From contig AZWL01000001.1 of assembly GCA_000514715.1 (NCBI GenBank), positions 248,186 to 312,185 on the forward strand: 64,000 nucleotides of DNA, in the 5' to 3' direction. A model generated the notes under the pieces. That model worked only from the letters and a program-made list of their open reading frames with translations, searched no databases and was not told where the DNA came from. Shown here piece after piece: positions 1 through 8,275 of the stretch. Origin of the DNA: Streptomyces sp. CNH099. GTDB lineage: Bacteria; Actinomycetota; Actinomycetes; Streptomycetales; Streptomycetaceae. Positions within the stretch are counted from its first letter, which is position 1. Each line of letters opens with the position of its first letter. Made by a program: the position numbers and the translations under genes.

Positions 1-413
1 CGGGTGGCCAGCTGCGTGGTGATGGCGGCCGCTGCCTCGCGGTAGTGCGGGTTGCCGTGGCAGACGGCGCCGCGGGAGCCGAACTCGTACCGGACTCCGT
101 CGGCGGTGACGGGCAGCGCGTCGGGGTGTGCGCGGTAGAACCAGGCGGGCGGGGCGGCGGTGGGGGTGCCGAGGTCGGCGCGGATGCCGTTCTCGTGCAG
201 CAGGTCCAGGAGCCGGTCGAGCCAGCCGAACTCGTAGCGGCGCGGCGCAGGCTCCAGCAGCGACCAGGAGAAGACCCCGACGGTGGCCATCGTGACGCCG
301 GCCTCGCGCATCAGCCGGACGTCCTCGTGCCAGACGGGCTCGGGCCACTGCTCGGGGTTGTAGTCGCCTCCGAAGGCGAGTCCGGCCAGGCCCGTGGGCG
401 CGTTCTCCGTCAT
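1..413 (-). CDS. GH42-type beta-galactosidase, N-terminal part (cut by window edge)
   Basis: These are the first 137 residues of a glycoside hydrolase family 42 enzyme; the rest lies beyond base 1. Family members cleave terminal beta-galactosides, usually in the cytoplasm. The family block GGDYNPEQWP is at residues 15-24, followed by barrel segments containing FSWSLLEP and TPTAAPPAWF. No signal peptide is visible. The ATG at 413 is preceded by a purine-rich GGAAGAGGGAG stretch. The gene diverges from the sugar ABC operon starting at 601, and the 187 bp between them carries one operator-like palindrome per direction. I infer that it hydrolyses the sugar imported by that operon. The catalytic glutamates are outside the window. 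Confidence 0.85.
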   Translation of the reverse strand, partial: MTENAPTGLAGLAFGGDYNPEQWPEPVWHEDVRLMREAGVTMATVGVFSWSLLEPAPRRYEFGWLDRLLDLLHENGIRADLGTPTAAPPAWFYRAHPDALPVTADGVRYEFGSRGAVCHGNPHYREAAAAITTQLAT

Positions 414-441
414 GGATGCTTCTCCCTCTTCCTTGATCAAT

Positions 442-455
442 TGGGAACGTACACA
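442..455. promoter_or_regulatory. imperfect LacI-type operator before the GH42 gene
   Basis: TGGGAACGTACACA matches 12 of 14 positions of the perfect palindrome at 531-544. It lies 28 bp upstream of the GH42 start codon, where it could block transcription of that gene. The central CG is typical of LacI-family operators. The probable regulator is the LacI protein at 3760-4785; this is inference. Confidence 0.5.
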
Positions 456-502
456 CACAGCTGCGGCGGCATCAGTCCAACAAAACCGCACAGTTACAAG
501 CA

Positions 503-531
503 TTGACAAGTGTCGTCCCTGTTTCTCTACT
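503..531 (+). promoter_or_regulatory. promoter of the sugar ABC operon
   Basis: A consensus -35 TTGACA at 503-508 is followed after 17 bp by TCTACT at 526-531, which matches 4 of 6 bases of TATAAT. The predicted start is near 538, inside the palindrome at 531-544, so a repressor bound there would block initiation. Confidence 0.5.
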
Positions 532-544
532 GTGAACGTTCACA
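531..544. promoter_or_regulatory. perfect 14-bp LacI-type operator palindrome
   Basis: TGTGAACGTTCACA is a perfect palindrome with a central CG, as in LacI/GalR-family operators. It overlaps the -10 end and predicted start site of the promoter at 503-531, 57 bp before the binding-protein gene. Confidence 0.7.
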
Positions 545-600
545 GGAGCATCCCAGACCTCCGCAACGGGCGGAGACTGCCGGATCAGGGGAGAAGACCC

Positions 601-1923
601 ATGCCGAAAGCGAAGCGCCGCCGCCTCACGGCCGCCACGATCGCCGCCACGCTGGGCGCGACCGCCCTCGCCGCCTGCGGCTCGGACGACGACGGGGACG
701 CCGAGGCCGGCCCGGCCGAGCTGACCTACTGGTCCTGGGCGCCGGGCATGGACAAGGTCGTCGACATCTGGAACAAGGGCCCGGGCAGGGAGGAGCAGAT
801 CAAGGTCACGGTCAAGAAGCAGGCGCAGGGCGACGAACTCGTCACCAAGATCCTCACCGCGCACAAGGCCGGCAAGGCGCCCGACCTGGTCCAGGCCGAG
901 TACCAGACGGTGCCCACGCTGGTCAGCAACGACGTGCTCGCGGACATATCCGGCGAGGTCGGCGGCGTGCAGGAGAAGTTCGAGGACACCGTCTGGCAGC
1001 AGACCACGCTCGGCACGGACGCCGTCTACGCGCTGCCGCAGGACGTCGCCCCCCTCATGTTCTACTACCGCGAGGACCTCTTCGAGCAGTACGACCTCGA
1101 CGTCCCCGAGACCTGGGAGCAGTTCGCCGACACCGCCCGCGAGCTGAAGCAGAAGGCCCCCGACAAGGACCTCACCACCTTCTCCGCCACCGACTCCGGC
1201 CTCTTCGCCGGCCTCGCCCAGCAGGCCGGCGCCGAGTGGTGGACCACCGAGGGCGATTCCTGGAAGGTCGGCATCGATGCCCCGGCCACCCACCGGGTCG
1301 CCGATTTCTGGGGCGGGCTCGTCGAGGAGGACGTCATCGACAACGAGCCCATGTACACCCCCGCCTGGAACAAGGCGCTCAACACCGGCAAGCAGATCGC
1401 CTGGGTCAGCGCCGTCTGGGCCCCCGGTGTCCTCCCCACCGTCGCGCCCGACACCGAGGGCAAGTGGGCCATGGCGCCGCTGCCGCAGTGGGAGGCGGGC
1501 GAGCAGACCACCGGCAGCTGGGGCGGCTCCTCCGTCGGCGTCACCACCGACTCCGACCACCCGGAGGCCGCGGCGAAGTTCGTCACCTGGCTCAACACCG
1601 ACCCCGAGGCGGTCGCCGCGCTCGCCGCGGAGGGCGGGATCTACCCGGCTGCCACCGCCGCCCAGACCACGGGCGCCTTCGACCAGCCGCCCGCGTACTT
1701 CGCCAACCAGGCCGACTTCTACGACCGGGCCACGGAGATCGCGAAGACCACCGCGCCCTCCGCCTGGGGCCCGAACGTGAACGTCGCCTACAACTCCTTC
1801 AAGGACGCCTTCAGCGCCGCAGCCAAGTCCGGGGACAAGGACGAGTTCACCGCCGCGGTCCGGACGGTGCAGCAGGACACGGTCGCGGACCTGAAGAAGC
1901 AGGGCTTCGAGGTCGCGCCGTGA
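601..1923 (+). CDS. sugar ABC transporter substrate-binding lipoprotein
   Basis: A 440-residue extracellular solute-binding protein of the family 1 (carbohydrate) type. A basic N-terminus, hydrophobic segment and lipobox LAAC (lipidated Cys26) show that it is membrane-anchored outside the cell. The mature part begins ELTYWSW and has the usual two-lobe layout, with QDVAPLMFYYREDLF near the hinge. The start is the ATG with GGGGAGAAG just upstream. It is the first gene of an operon with two permeases and a LacI regulator. No ATPase gene is nearby; in streptomycetes such importers usually share the MsiK ATPase. The ligand is not readable from the sequence; the GH42 neighbour suggests a beta-galactoside. 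Confidence 0.93.
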   Translation: MPKAKRRRLTAATIAATLGATALAACGSDDDGDAEAGPAELTYWSWAPGMDKVVDIWNKGPGREEQIKVTVKKQAQGDELVTKILTAHKAGKAPDLVQAEYQTVPTLVSNDVLADISGEVGGVQEKFEDTVWQQTTLGTDAVYALPQDVAPLMFYYREDLFEQYDLDVPETWEQFADTARELKQKAPDKDLTTFSATDSGLFAGLAQQAGAEWWTTEGDSWKVGIDAPATHRVADFWGGLVEEDVIDNEPMYTPAWNKALNTGKQIAWVSAVWAPGVLPTVAPDTEGKWAMAPLPQWEAGEQTTGSWGGSSVGVTTDSDHPEAAAKFVTWLNTDPEAVAALAAEGGIYPAATAAQTTGAFDQPPAYFANQADFYDRATEIAKTTAPSAWGPNVNVAYNSFKDAFSAAAKSGDKDEFTAAVRTVQQDTVADLKKQGFEVAP

Positions 1924-2846
1924 GACCTGCCCGCCGGCCGGCGTACGGGGTGAAGGGCGCCCCGTACGCCTTCCTCGTGCCCGCCGCGCTCCTCTTCGCC
2001 CTCTTCTTCGCGCTGCCCATCGGCTACGCGGCCTGGCTCAGCCTGCACCGGGTCGAGGTCAAGGGCCTCGGCCTCGGCTCCGGCGCGCGCGAGGAGGTCT
2101 GGGCGGGGCTGTCCAACTACACCGACGCGCTCACCGACGCCGAGCTGCTGCACGGGGCGCTGCGCGTGCTGGGCTACGGCGCCATCGTCGTCCCGGTCAT
2201 GCTCGGCCTGGCGCTCACCTTCGCGCTCATGCTGGACCACGAGCGGGTGCGGTTCGCGCCGGCCACCCGGCTCGCGATCTTCCTGCCGTACGCGATCCCC
2301 GGCGTGGTCGCCGCCCTGCTGTGGGGGTTCCTCTACCTGCCGGAGGTGAGCCCGCTCCACTACGGGCTCGACCGGGCCGGGCTGCCGCAGCCCGACCTGC
2401 TGGACGGCGGTTCGCTCTACCTCGCGCTGTCGAACATCGCCGTGTGGGGCGGCACCGGCTTCAACATGATCGTCATCTACACCGCGCTGCGGGCGATACC
2501 CGCCGAGGTGCACGAGGCCGCGAAGCTGGACGGCTGCACGCCGCTGCAGACCGCCCTGCGCATCAAGGTGCCCATGGTGGCCCCCGCGCTGGTGCTCACC
2601 TTCTTCTTCTCGATCATCGCCACGCTTCAGGTCTTCAACGAGCCGACCACCCTCATGCCGCTGACCAACGGCATCTCCACCACCTGGAGCCCGCTGATGA
2701 AGGTCCACCGCGACGCCTTCGCCGAGAACGACATCTACTCGGCCTCCGCCACCGCCGTCGTCATCGCCTTCGTCACGCTGACGCTGTCCTTCGGCTTCCT
2801 GCGCACGGTGAACCGCAGGACCCGGCAGGAGGAGGCCGCCCGATGA
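1920..2846 (+). CDS. sugar ABC transporter permease (MalF type)
   Basis: A 308-residue inner-membrane permease of the binding-protein-dependent sugar class. The N-terminal transmembrane helix is YAFLVPAALLFALFFALPIG, and about six helices follow. The EAA loop that contacts the ATPase reads EAAKLDGCTPLQ near residues 200-215. The GTG start at 1920 overlaps the stop codon of the binding protein (GTGA), indicating translational coupling. It forms a heterodimer with the product of the next gene. Confidence 0.93.
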   Translation: MRPARRPAYGVKGAPYAFLVPAALLFALFFALPIGYAAWLSLHRVEVKGLGLGSGAREEVWAGLSNYTDALTDAELLHGALRVLGYGAIVVPVMLGLALTFALMLDHERVRFAPATRLAIFLPYAIPGVVAALLWGFLYLPEVSPLHYGLDRAGLPQPDLLDGGSLYLALSNIAVWGGTGFNMIVIYTALRAIPAEVHEAAKLDGCTPLQTALRIKVPMVAPALVLTFFFSIIATLQVFNEPTTLMPLTNGISTTWSPLMKVHRDAFAENDIYSASATAVVIAFVTLTLSFGFLRTVNRRTRQEEAAR

Positions 2847-3757
2847 GTTCCGTCGCCGCCCCCCGCAGCCCCGCGCCCGCCGCACCGGCCGCACCCGGCG
2901 CACCCGGCGCCGGGCAGGGCCGGCCGCGCCGCCGCGCCGCGCTGATACCGACGCTGGCCCTCGTCGTCGGCGCCGTGTACTGCCTGGTGCCGGTGGCGTG
3001 GGTGGCCGTCGCCGCCAGCAAGTCCGGAACCGAGCTGTTCTCGACGTTCACCTTCCTGCCCGGCTCGGGGTTCGCCGACAACCTCGAGCAGCTGAACGCC
3101 TACCGCGACGGCGTCTACTGGAAGTGGATGGGCAACACCGCCCTCTACGCCGGAGTCGGCGCCGCGCTGTCCACCGCCGTCTCCGCGGTCAGCGGCTACG
3201 CCCTTGCCCTCTACCGCTTCCGCGGCCGCGAGGCCGTCTTCAACACCCTGCTCGCCGGTGTGCTGATGCCCCCGGTGGTCCTCGCCGTGCCGCAGTACCT
3301 GCTGCTCGCCGAGGCCGACCTCACCGACTCCTACCTCTCCGTGCTGCTGCCGCAGCTCCTCTCCCCGTTCGGCGTGTACCTCGCCCGCGTCTACGCGACC
3401 GCCGCCGTCGCCAAGGACGTCGTGGAGGCCGGGCGGGTGGACGGCGCCGGCGAGTGGCGGATCTTCCTCCGGATGGGGGTGCCGATGATGGCCCCGGGTC
3501 TGGTGACGATCTTCCTCTTCCAGTTCGTGGCGATCTGGAACAACTTCCTGCTGCCGTACATCATGCTCAGTGACGACGAGAAGTTCCCGCTCACGCTGGG
3601 TCTCTACACCCTGCTGGAGCAGGGTGCCAGCGCCCCCGCGCTCTACACCATCGTCATCATGGGCGCGCTGCTCGCGGTCATCCCGCTGATCGCACTGTTC
3701 CTGGTCGTCCAGCGGTTCTGGAGCCTCGACCTGCTGTCCGGAGCCGTAAAGTCGTAG
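2843..3757 (+). CDS. sugar ABC transporter permease (MalG type)
   Basis: A 304-residue permease, the second membrane subunit of the importer. A proline/alanine-rich cytoplasmic N-terminus of about 30 residues precedes the first helix. The EAA loop is EAGRVDGAGEWRIF, with the downstream VPMMAPGL typical of MalG proteins. Its ATG overlaps the previous stop codon (ATGA). It pairs with the product of the gene at 1920; the ATPase must be supplied from elsewhere in the genome. Confidence 0.93.
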   Translation: MSSVAAPRSPAPAAPAAPGAPGAGQGRPRRRAALIPTLALVVGAVYCLVPVAWVAVAASKSGTELFSTFTFLPGSGFADNLEQLNAYRDGVYWKWMGNTALYAGVGAALSTAVSAVSGYALALYRFRGREAVFNTLLAGVLMPPVVLAVPQYLLLAEADLTDSYLSVLLPQLLSPFGVYLARVYATAAVAKDVVEAGRVDGAGEWRIFLRMGVPMMAPGLVTIFLFQFVAIWNNFLLPYIMLSDDEKFPLTLGLYTLLEQGASAPALYTIVIMGALLAVIPLIALFLVVQRFWSLDLLSGAVKS

Positions 3758-3759
3758 CC

Positions 3760-4785
3760 ATGCACACAGCGGGGGGCAGGCCCAGGCCGCCGACGATCCA
3801 CGACGTGGCGCGCGAGGCCGGGGTCTCCCGGGGCACGGTCTCGCGCGTGCTCAACGGCGGGCGCAACGTCAGCACCGCCGCGCGGGATGCGGTGGAGGCC
3901 GCGATCCGCAGGACGGGGTACGTCGTCAACCGGCACGCCCGCTCGCTGATCACCGGCCGCTCGGACTCGGTGGGCTTCCTGCTCACCGAGCCGCAGGAGC
4001 GGTTCTTCGAGGACCCCAACTTCAACGTGCTGCTGCGCGGCTGCACCGAGGCGCTGGCCGCGCACGACGTGCCGCTGCTGCTGATGATCGCGGGCACGGA
4101 GGCCGAGCGGCGGCGCATCACGCGGTACATCACGGCGGGCCACGTCGACGGAGTGCTGCTGGTCTCCAGCCACTCCGGCGACCCGGTCGCCGTCCGGCTG
4201 CGCGAGGCCGGGGTCCCGCTGGTGGCGTGCGGCAAGCCCATCGGCCAGGGCACGAAGGTCTCCTACGTCGCCGCCGCCGACCGGGACGGTGCCCGCGAGA
4301 TGGTGCAGTACCTGCTCTCCCTGGGCCGCCGCCGGGTCGGCACGGTCACCGGGCCGCTCGACACCCCGGGCGGGGTGGAGCGGCTGGCCGGGTACCGGGA
4401 GGTGCTGGCGGAGGCGGGGCTCGGGGCGGACGAGCGGCTGATCGCGAACGGCGACTACAGCCGGGCGAGCGGCGAGGCGGCGGCCGAGCGGCTGCTGGCC
4501 GGGGCGCCGGACCTGGACGCGGTGTTCGTGGCCTCGGACCTGATGGCGCAGGGCGTGCTCGCGGCGCTGCAGCGGGCGGGCCGCCGGGTGCCGGAGGACG
4601 TCGCGGTGGGCGGCTTCGACGACTCCCCCGCCGCCCTCGCCACCCAGCCCCCGATGACCACCATCCGCCAACCGTGGGGCCGCATCAGCGCGGAGATGGT
4701 CCGGGTCCTGCTGGCCCAGATCGGCGGCGAGGACCCGGCGGCGGTCATCCTCCCGACGGAGCTGGTCCACCGGGCCTCGGCCTGA
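3760..4785 (+). CDS. LacI-family transcriptional regulator of the first sugar operon
   Basis: A 341-residue repressor with an N-terminal LacI helix-turn-helix at about residues 8-32 (IHDVAREAGVSRGTVSRVLNG), a hinge, and a periplasmic-binding-protein-like effector domain ending in TTIRQPWGRISAEMV. The gene starts 2 bp after the permease stop, so it belongs to the same operon. It is the obvious candidate to bind the TGTGAACGTTCACA palindrome at 531-544 and its imperfect copy at 442-455, giving autoregulation and joint control of the GH42 gene. The inducer is unknown. Confidence 0.92.
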   Translation: MHTAGGRPRPPTIHDVAREAGVSRGTVSRVLNGGRNVSTAARDAVEAAIRRTGYVVNRHARSLITGRSDSVGFLLTEPQERFFEDPNFNVLLRGCTEALAAHDVPLLLMIAGTEAERRRITRYITAGHVDGVLLVSSHSGDPVAVRLREAGVPLVACGKPIGQGTKVSYVAAADRDGAREMVQYLLSLGRRRVGTVTGPLDTPGGVERLAGYREVLAEAGLGADERLIANGDYSRASGEAAAERLLAGAPDLDAVFVASDLMAQGVLAALQRAGRRVPEDVAVGGFDDSPAALATQPPMTTIRQPWGRISAEMVRVLLAQIGGEDPAAVILPTELVHRASA

Positions 4786-4822
4786 CGCCCGCGGCGGCGG
4801 GCCGGCGCGCGCGGCCCGGTGA

Positions 4823-5145
4823 GAGCGGGGCCAGGAGGTGCGGGACGGACGGGCGGAGCAGTTCGGCGTGGTCCCGGCCGCCGAGGAAGATCACGTCGGC
4901 GTCGAACAGGCCGTAGCCGCGGGTGTGTCCGGCCATCTTCGCCGCGGTGACCGCCGGCTTGTGGCCGAAGGTCACGTCGTACGGGTGCAGCGGGCGGTCG
5001 AGGGAGACGAGCCCGTGGAGCGCGGACGCTGTGAGGGTCTGGGTGGGGTGGGTCAGCGCGTCGGCGGCGCGCCGGAGCGAGCGGTGACAGTGCCCGGTGT
5101 ACAGCTCACCGGCGGGCCAGCCGTGCCTAGCGCCAGTCAGCCAAA
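4823..5145 (-). pseudogene. DUF6884-like gene relic
   Basis: The minus strand encodes a recognisable DUF6884-type stretch: PAGELYTG, then SALHGLV, a PYDVTFG-like block, and DADVIFLGG followed by LLRPSVPHLLAPL. The reading frame is open, but the usual N-terminal strand with its SCG-type motif is replaced by unrelated sequence. The C-terminal family region is missing too, since after HLLAPL the frame runs into proline/arginine-rich sequence. I read it as an eroded remnant; a short divergent gene starting near 5269 remains possible. The rest of 4786-5270 shows no other gene. Confidence 0.45.
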
Positions 5146-5273
5146 CCGTGCTCCCGCGCACCAGGGGCAGTCCACCGCCACCCGCGTCCGAACACCGAAG
5201 GGAAGCCGCGGAGCCGTCCCCGGCGACATCCTCGCCGGTATCGACGCCGGCATTCTGTGGCGCGTGCATGCCA

Positions 5274-5302
5274 TTGACACGTCTCCCGGCCGTCCCTAGA
5301 GT
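5274..5302 (+). promoter_or_regulatory. promoter of the GH127 gene
   Basis: TTGACA at 5274-5279 and TAGAGT at 5297-5302 are separated by exactly 17 bp, close to the ideal streptomycete housekeeping-sigma promoter. The start would be near 5309, leaving an untranslated leader of about 114 nt that contains the palindrome at 5325-5340. Confidence 0.7.
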
Positions 5303-5324
5303 CCGGTTCGACTACAAGAACAGA

Positions 5325-5340
5325 GTTCGATATTTCGAAC
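5325..5340. promoter_or_regulatory. operator-like inverted repeat before the GH127 gene
   Basis: GTTCGA-TATT-TCGAAC is a perfect 6-4-6 inverted repeat about 16 bp downstream of the predicted transcription start, a position suited to repression by roadblock. Its AT-rich centre differs from the CG-centred operator at 531-544, so a different regulator is likely. Confidence 0.6.
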
Positions 5341-5422
5341 GATCGGACAAGCTCAGCCCCGCGCGCATGACCACAACCAGCACGGACGTATTCGCCTTCC
5401 TCCCTCACGGAAAGGACGGAAC

Positions 5423-7756
5423 ATGTCCTTATTCCTCAGCAGGCGCCGGCTGTTGCAGACCGCCGGCGCCGCGGCCGCCGTCTCCGCCGCCGGTCCCGCC
5501 TTCGGCGGCTCAGCCGCGCGTGCGGCGGGTGCCCCGGCCCGGGCCGGCATCGGGGTCTCCGCGCACCCCTTCGACCTGGGGCAGGTGCGGCTGACGGCGA
5601 GCCGGTGGCTGGACAACCAGAACCGCACGCTGAACTACCTGCGCTTCGTCGATGTCGACCGGCTGCTGTACAACTTCCGGGCCAACCACCGGCTGTCCAC
5701 CAACGGAGCCGCCTCCAACGGCGGCTGGGACGCGCCGACGTTCCCGTTCCGCACCCATATGCAGGGGCACTTCCTCACGGCGTGGGCCCAGGCGTACGCC
5801 GTGACCGGGGACACGACCTGCCGGGACAAGGCCCTGCGTATGGTCGCGGAACTGGCCAAGTGCCAGGCGAACAACGGCGCCGCCGGGTTCGGCAGCGGAT
5901 ATCTCTGCGGCTTCCCCGAGTCCGACTTCACGGCGCTGGAGAACCGGACGCTGAACAACGGGAACGTGCCGTACTACGTCATCCACAAGACCCTCGCCGG
6001 TCTGCTGGACGTGTGGCGCCACCTCGGCAGCACGCAGGCCCGCGACGTGCTGCTGCGCCTCGCGGGATGGGTGGACAAGCGCACCGGCCGGCTGAGCGGC
6101 CAGCAGATGCAGGCCATGCTGGGGACCGAGTTCGGCGGCATGAACGCCGTGCTGACCGACGTCTACCTGCACACCGGCGACTCGCGCTGGCTCACCGTGG
6201 CCCAGCGGTTCGACCACGCCGCGGTGTTCGACCCCCTGGCCGCCAATCAGGATCGCCTCAACGGGCTGCACGCCAACACCCAGGTGCCCAAGTGGATCGG
6301 CGCCGCCCGGGAGTACCAGGCGACCGGGACCACCCGCTACCGGGACATCGCCGCGAACGCCTGGAACATGTGCGTCGACGCGCACACCTACGTCATCGGC
6401 GGCAACAGCCAGGCGGAGCACTTCCGCCCCCCGAACGCCATCGCCGGCTACCTCGCCCGGGACACGTGCGAGAGCTGCAACACGTACAACATGCTCACGC
6501 TCACGCGGGAGCTGTTCACGCTCGACCCGGACCGCGCCGCGCTGTTCGACTACTACGAGCGGGCCTGGCTGAACCAGATGATCGGCCAGCAGAACCCGGC
6601 CGACAACCACGGCCACATCACCTACTTCACCCCGCTCAACCCCGGCGGCCGGCGCGGCGTGGGCCCGGCGTGGGGCGGCGGCACGTGGAGCACCGACTAC
6701 GACAGCTTCTGGTGCTGCCAGGGCACGGGCCTGGAGATGCACACCAGGCTGATGGACTCCGTCTACTTCCACAACGACACCACGCTGATCGTGAACCTGT
6801 TCGTGCCCTCGGTGCTCGACTGGTCGCAGCGCGGGATCACGGTCACCCAGACCACGTCGTATCCCGTCGGCGACACCACGACGCTGCAGGTCACCGGCAA
6901 CGCCGCCGGGACCTGGACGATGCGCGTGCGCATCCCGGGCTGGACCACCGGGGCCACCGTCAGCGTCAACGGCGCGGTGCAGGACGTCACCACCGCCCCC
7001 GGCAGCTACGCCACCCTCACCCGCTCCTGGACCTCCGGCGACACCGTCACCGTCCGCCTGCCCATGCGGGTCGTCATGCGGGGAGCCAACGACAACGCGA
7101 ACGTCGCCGCCGTCACCTACGGCCCGGTGGTGCTGTCCGGCAACTTCGGCAACACCGCGCTCGGCTCCCTCCCGTCGCTGGACACCTCCTCGGTCACCCG
7201 TACCGGCAGCGGCTCTCTCGCCTTCACCGCCACGGCCGACGGCGCCACCGTCAACCTGGGCCCCTTCTACGACGCGCACGGCCACAACTACACCGTCTAC
7301 TGGAACGCCGACGGCGGTGCCGGCGGCACCATCCGGCTCGCCAACGCCGGCAGCGGCCTCGTGCTGGGCATCCAGGACATGTCCACCGCCGACGGCGCCC
7401 GCGCCCTGCAGTGGCACGACTCGGGCACCCCGGACCACGACTGGCAGATGGTCACCGACGGAGACGCGGTCCGGTTCCGCAACGCCCACAGCGGCAAGGT
7501 GCTCGGCGTCCAGGACATGTCCACCGCCGACGGCGCGACGGTCCTTCAGTGGGCGGACAACGGCACCGCCGACCACCGGTGGACGCTGCTCGACCAGGGA
7601 AACGGGACATACAAGATCCGCAACGTGCACAGCGGCAAGCTGCTCGGTATCCAGAACCACTCCACCGCGGTCGGCGCTTTCGCCGTCCAGGACGCGGACG
7701 ACGGCACCGCCGACAACAGGTGGCGGATCGTACGCGGCGAGAGCACTACACGATGA
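5423..7756 (+). CDS. secreted GH127 beta-L-arabinofuranosidase with ricin-type lectin tail
   Basis: A 777-residue secreted enzyme. The N-terminus has a twin-arginine-type signal (SRRRLLQTAG followed by a hydrophobic stretch). The GH127 alpha-toroid domain spans about residues 45-560. The zinc-cysteine centre known from the family is visible: E350 and C352 in CESCN, and C431-C432 in WCCQG; one cysteine of the pair is the nucleophile in characterised members. The last 145 residues hold three ricin-B-like repeats (GLVLGIQDMS, GKVLGVQDMS, GKLLGIQNHS), likely a carbohydrate-binding module. The family releases beta-linked L-arabinofuranose from hydroxyproline-rich plant glycoproteins. The start has GGAAAGGAC upstream. 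Confidence 0.9.
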   Translation: MSLFLSRRRLLQTAGAAAAVSAAGPAFGGSAARAAGAPARAGIGVSAHPFDLGQVRLTASRWLDNQNRTLNYLRFVDVDRLLYNFRANHRLSTNGAASNGGWDAPTFPFRTHMQGHFLTAWAQAYAVTGDTTCRDKALRMVAELAKCQANNGAAGFGSGYLCGFPESDFTALENRTLNNGNVPYYVIHKTLAGLLDVWRHLGSTQARDVLLRLAGWVDKRTGRLSGQQMQAMLGTEFGGMNAVLTDVYLHTGDSRWLTVAQRFDHAAVFDPLAANQDRLNGLHANTQVPKWIGAAREYQATGTTRYRDIAANAWNMCVDAHTYVIGGNSQAEHFRPPNAIAGYLARDTCESCNTYNMLTLTRELFTLDPDRAALFDYYERAWLNQMIGQQNPADNHGHITYFTPLNPGGRRGVGPAWGGGTWSTDYDSFWCCQGTGLEMHTRLMDSVYFHNDTTLIVNLFVPSVLDWSQRGITVTQTTSYPVGDTTTLQVTGNAAGTWTMRVRIPGWTTGATVSVNGAVQDVTTAPGSYATLTRSWTSGDTVTVRLPMRVVMRGANDNANVAAVTYGPVVLSGNFGNTALGSLPSLDTSSVTRTGSGSLAFTATADGATVNLGPFYDAHGHNYTVYWNADGGAGGTIRLANAGSGLVLGIQDMSTADGARALQWHDSGTPDHDWQMVTDGDAVRFRNAHSGKVLGVQDMSTADGATVLQWADNGTADHRWTLLDQGNGTYKIRNVHSGKLLGIQNHSTAVGAFAVQDADDGTADNRWRIVRGESTTR

Positions 7757-8047
7757 GGCCGCAGTGCTGGTGGTCGACGAGACCGGCGGTGCGCCACGAG
7801 GCGCTGATGGATCTCGCGGGATGAGAGGCCCGCCGCTGGTCCTCGCAGGGCATCCCGATCTTCACGCCCTGACGCGGGCGGGGCGGTCGCTCAGTGCCAA
7901 GCTGCCGGGTGCGCCGACGGCCCCGAAGGCTCTCGCGGCAAGACTTCGAGCGTTGCAGGAGCCGTACACATCAGATGTGAGCCTGGTCCCAGGCGGTCCC
8001 CGCGGGCCTGACGTAGCATCAGGTTGACGGTGTGATCAGTGAATCGC
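7757..8047. other. non-coding stretch between the GH127 gene and the tRNA terminator
   Basis: About 290 bp without a convincing gene on either strand. The only hint is a short plus-strand frame across 7738-7790 reading LHDEAAVLVVDETG, which resembles the catalytic DDE block of IS701-type transposases. No frame continues it, so at most it is a scrap of an old insertion element. Confidence 0.4.
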
Positions 8048-8095
8048 GAAAGGCCCTCTGACCTGGGATTCCCCCCACTCAAAGGGCCTCTTTCA
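8048..8095 (-). terminator. terminator of the tRNA-Pro gene
   Basis: GAAAGGCCCT at 8048-8057 pairs with AGGGCC(T)CTTTC at 8083-8094 across a loop of about 25 nt, with a single bulge. It lies directly downstream of the tRNA on the minus strand, the position expected for its terminator. Confidence 0.6.
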
Positions 8096-8100
8096 CACCG

Positions 8101-8174
<74 letters not shown>

Positions 8175-8275
8175 GTGCTCGGACGACCTGGGGTTTCGCC
8201 CCGGCCGATCGCGCACGAGAACCATACCGCATCCACCCCCGTCCCCCGCAAAGCCGATTGCCCGCCGGCGCCCGG

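Noticed and set aside
472..1560. Long open frame on the minus strand across the first binding-protein gene
   Set aside because: It mirrors the third-position GC bias of the real gene and encodes only Gly/Val/Leu-rich low-complexity sequence with no domain.
5510..7660. Long open frame antisense to the GH127 gene
   Set aside because: It is a shadow of the GC-rich coding strand; the plus strand has the signal peptide and catalytic motifs.
7891..8082. Small minus-strand frame between the GH127 gene and the tRNA
   Set aside because: It runs through the terminator hairpin and has no ribosome site or codon bias.
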